From assembly GCA_017455185.1 (NCBI GenBank), contig JAFTBN010000024.1, forward strand, positions 1 through 34,023: a DNA stretch of 34,023 bases. The letters run 5' to 3'. The number at the start of each line of letters is the position of its first letter. The first letter of the stretch is position 1. A model generated the notes under the pieces. The model was not told the origin of the DNA and searched no databases. It saw nothing but the letters and a program-made list of their open reading frames with translations. Shown piece after piece: positions 32,717-34,023 of the stretch. The position numbers and the translations under genes were made by a program. This stretch comes from Clostridia bacterium (GTDB taxonomy: Bacteria; Bacillota; Clostridia; Oscillospirales; CAG-272).

Positions 32717-33724
32717 TCAAAGAATCCGGATTCCGTTTTCCGCACAGCGGCGTACGACTTCAGGATCCCACAGACTGACCTGAACCTCTCCGATATGCGC
32801 GCATCCCAGCATCAGAAGGCAGAGCCGGGACTGTCCGATTCCTCCGCCTATGGTCAGAGGAAGTTCTCCGCCCAGAAGCATCCTGTGGAACGGAAGATTT
32901 CTCCTCTCCTCGCATCCGGCCTCCTTCAGCTGACGAGCCATGGACTCCTCGTCCACCCGGATGCCCATGGAGGAAACCTCCACGGCACGCTGCAGCACCG
33001 GGGACCAGAACAGGATATCGCAGTTCAGCTGCCAGTCATCGTAGTCGGGAGCTCGCCCGCTGTGCGGGATACCCGAGCGAAGTTTGTCCCCGATCTGCAT
33101 GATGCAGATGGTCTTATGCTCTTTGGCGAGTACGTTCTCGCGTTCCTCTGGCGTCAGGTCCGGATACAGGTCTTCCGCTTCCTGTGCCCTAATAAAGAAC
33201 ACTTCGCTGGACAATTCGCTCTTCAGCTGAGGAAATTTTACATGCAGCTGGTCACAAACGTCCACGATGGTCCGGACAACCGCCTTGACAATCAGCTGAA
33301 GGAAAGGAAGATTGCGGTTTTCCCGTACGATGATTTTTTCCCAGTCCCACTGGTCGACATAGACCGAATGGAGATTGTCCAGTTCCTCATCCCGGCGGAT
33401 GGCGTTCATATCCGTGCATACGCCCTCCCCGATATGGAAACCGTATTTTTTCAGCGCCAGACGTTTCCACTTTGCAAGAGAATGCACCACCTGCGCGTCG
33501 GCGCCGATGGCGGGAATATCAAACGTAACCGGACGCTCGTATCCGTTCAGGTTGTCGTTCAGGCCCGAAGTCTCGGTCACGATCAGTGGGGCGGAAACCC
33601 GTTTCAGGTTCAGATTGGCGCAAATCCCCTTTTGAAATTTCTCTTTGACAAAATCGATGGCGCTCTGCATATCGTATTCATCCAAAGGTGTACGATAGCC
33701 TTTCGGAATAATCAGTTCAGACAT
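32717..33724 (-). CDS. asnA: Aspartate–ammonia ligase (asparagine synthetase A)
   Basis: A 335-residue enzyme that makes asparagine from aspartate, ammonia and ATP. It resembles class II aminoacyl-tRNA synthetases. Diagnostic segments are IDFVKEKFQKGICANLNLKRVSAPL (cut here at 33656–33582 on the minus strand), SVYVDQWDWEKII, GKL-like IGDKLRSGIPHSGRAPDYDDW, and a C-terminal GGGIGQSRLCLLML. The start at 33724 has AGGGAG nine bases upstream; a TTG nine bases further up is less likely. First gene of the asnA–dapF operon. Confidence 0.96.
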   Translation of the reverse strand: MSELIIPKGYRTPLDEYDMQSAIDFVKEKFQKGICANLNLKRVSAPLIVTETSGLNDNLNGYERPVTFDIPAIGADAQVVHSLAKWKRLALKKYGFHIGEGVCTDMNAIRRDEELDNLHSVYVDQWDWEKIIVRENRNLPFLQLIVKAVVRTIVDVCDQLHVKFPQLKSELSSEVFFIRAQEAEDLYPDLTPEERENVLAKEHKTICIMQIGDKLRSGIPHSGRAPDYDDWQLNCDILFWSPVLQRAVEVSSMGIRVDEESMARQLKEAGCEERRNLPFHRMLLGGELPLTIGGGIGQSRLCLLMLGCAHIGEVQVSLWDPEVVRRCAENGIRIL

Positions 33725-33753
33725 TTTCTGCAACTCCCTAAAAAGATAGGTGC

Positions 33754-33782
33754 ATTATATTCCTTTTGTCTTTTTTTGTCAA
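33754..33782 (-). promoter_or_regulatory. Promoter of the asnA–dapF operon
   Basis: On the minus strand TTGACA (33777–33782) and TATAAT (33754–33759), both perfect, with a 17-base A-rich spacer. The leader is only about 25 bases long, so no T-box or riboswitch fits. Confidence 0.92.
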
Positions 33783-33831
33783 TCGTGTACCCGGATTCCG
33801 GCTCCGGCCCCGGTCTGGCAGGACAGAACCG

Positions 33832-33878
33832 AAAAAACAAAGGCCCATGACAGCTTCAGACTGCTCAAGGGGCCTTTG
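33832..33878 (-). terminator. Terminator of the gene at the right edge
   Basis: CAAAGGCCC (33838–33846) pairs with GGGCCTTTG (33870–33878); six T follow on the minus strand. It lies about 30 bases after the stop codon of the partial gene at the window edge. Confidence 0.85.
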
Positions 33879-33906
33879 TATCTCTGTTCCATCCGGGCGG
33901 CTGCTT

Positions 33907-34023
33907 TTATCCGTCCCGCTCATCCACAACCGTCATGCCGGCAGAATCGTGCGCCATCACCATAACGGCTTCCGCAATCTCGTACGCGGCGTCTCCGTTT
34001 TCAAAGGTATACGTTGCAAAGTA
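33907..34023 (-). CDS. 3' end of an unidentified gene
   Basis: An open frame enters from the right edge on the minus strand and ends with TAA at 33907–33909. It gives 38 residues, including FENGDAAYEIAEAVMVMAHD and ending VVDERDG. The terminator just after it supports a real gene end. The piece is too short to name a family. Confidence 0.6.
   Translation of the reverse strand, partial: YFATYTFENGDAAYEIAEAVMVMAHDSAGMTVVDERDG

Noticed and set aside
33725..33783. A T-box or riboswitch before asnA
   Set aside because: The promoter lies so close to the start that the leader is only about 25 bases, too short for such an element.

Overview
The window looks like the chromosome of a Gram-positive bacterium of the Clostridia (Bacillota). 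Most of it is GC-rich. The evidence is the gene content: a yybS–gdpP–rplI–dnaB run joined to tilS–hpt–ftsH, an ECF sigma factor with a membrane partner, Mini-ribonuclease III, the UPF0237 ACT / UPF0210 pair, a DUF6472 protein and AsnA-type asparagine synthetase. Purine-rich Shine-Dalgarno sites and TTGACA/TATAAT promoters agree. I cannot name genus or species. No rRNA, tRNA, CRISPR array or transposase was seen.

Region 1 (1–6,400) is compositionally mixed and looks accessory. It holds an AT-rich, secreted, multidomain zinc metalloprotease on the minus strand behind two perfectly consensus promoters in tandem, a GC-rich polysaccharide deacetylase, a moderately AT-rich AAA ATPase of the DUF4143 type, and a RelB/DinJ-type antitoxin without a toxin but with a clear operator.

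Region 2 (6,300–16,130, plus strand) is one long housekeeping operon: yybS-like membrane protein, c-di-AMP phosphodiesterase gdpP, ribosomal protein bL9, replicative helicase dnaB, tRNA-Ile lysidine synthetase tilS, hypoxanthine phosphoribosyltransferase and the FtsH protease. It has one good promoter at the front and a strong terminator at the end. Four tandem 16-bp repeats lie over the ftsH stop codon.

Region 3 (16,170–18,980, minus) is an ECF sigma factor, a one-pass membrane protein that is probably its anti-sigma factor, and a VWA-domain lipoprotein. Region 4 (19,017–21,713, minus) is an operon of ACT protein, UPF0210 protein, Mini-III RNase and cyclophilin. Region 5 (21,864–26,400, plus) starts from a divergent promoter and reads a small membrane protein, a cytoplasmic glutaminase-A-like protein, a four-cysteine DUF6472 protein and two tandem paralogous metallophosphoesterases.

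Region 6 (26,476–31,700, plus) is the most distinctive: two ABC exporter half-transporters flank a DUF1854 protein. Each half-transporter carries an extra N-terminal domain of about 130–175 residues ending in a four-cysteine zinc ribbon. Region 7 (31,880–34,023, minus) is an asnA–dapF operon with a consensus promoter, followed at the edge by the 3' end of an unidentified gene.

The strongest leads for follow-up are the zinc-ribbon ABC/DUF1854 exporter, a recurring arrangement of Shine-Dalgarno, hairpin, then ATG before rplI, ftsH and the second phosphoesterase, the duplicated consensus promoter of the metalloprotease, and the palindromic 16-bp repeats at the ftsH stop.
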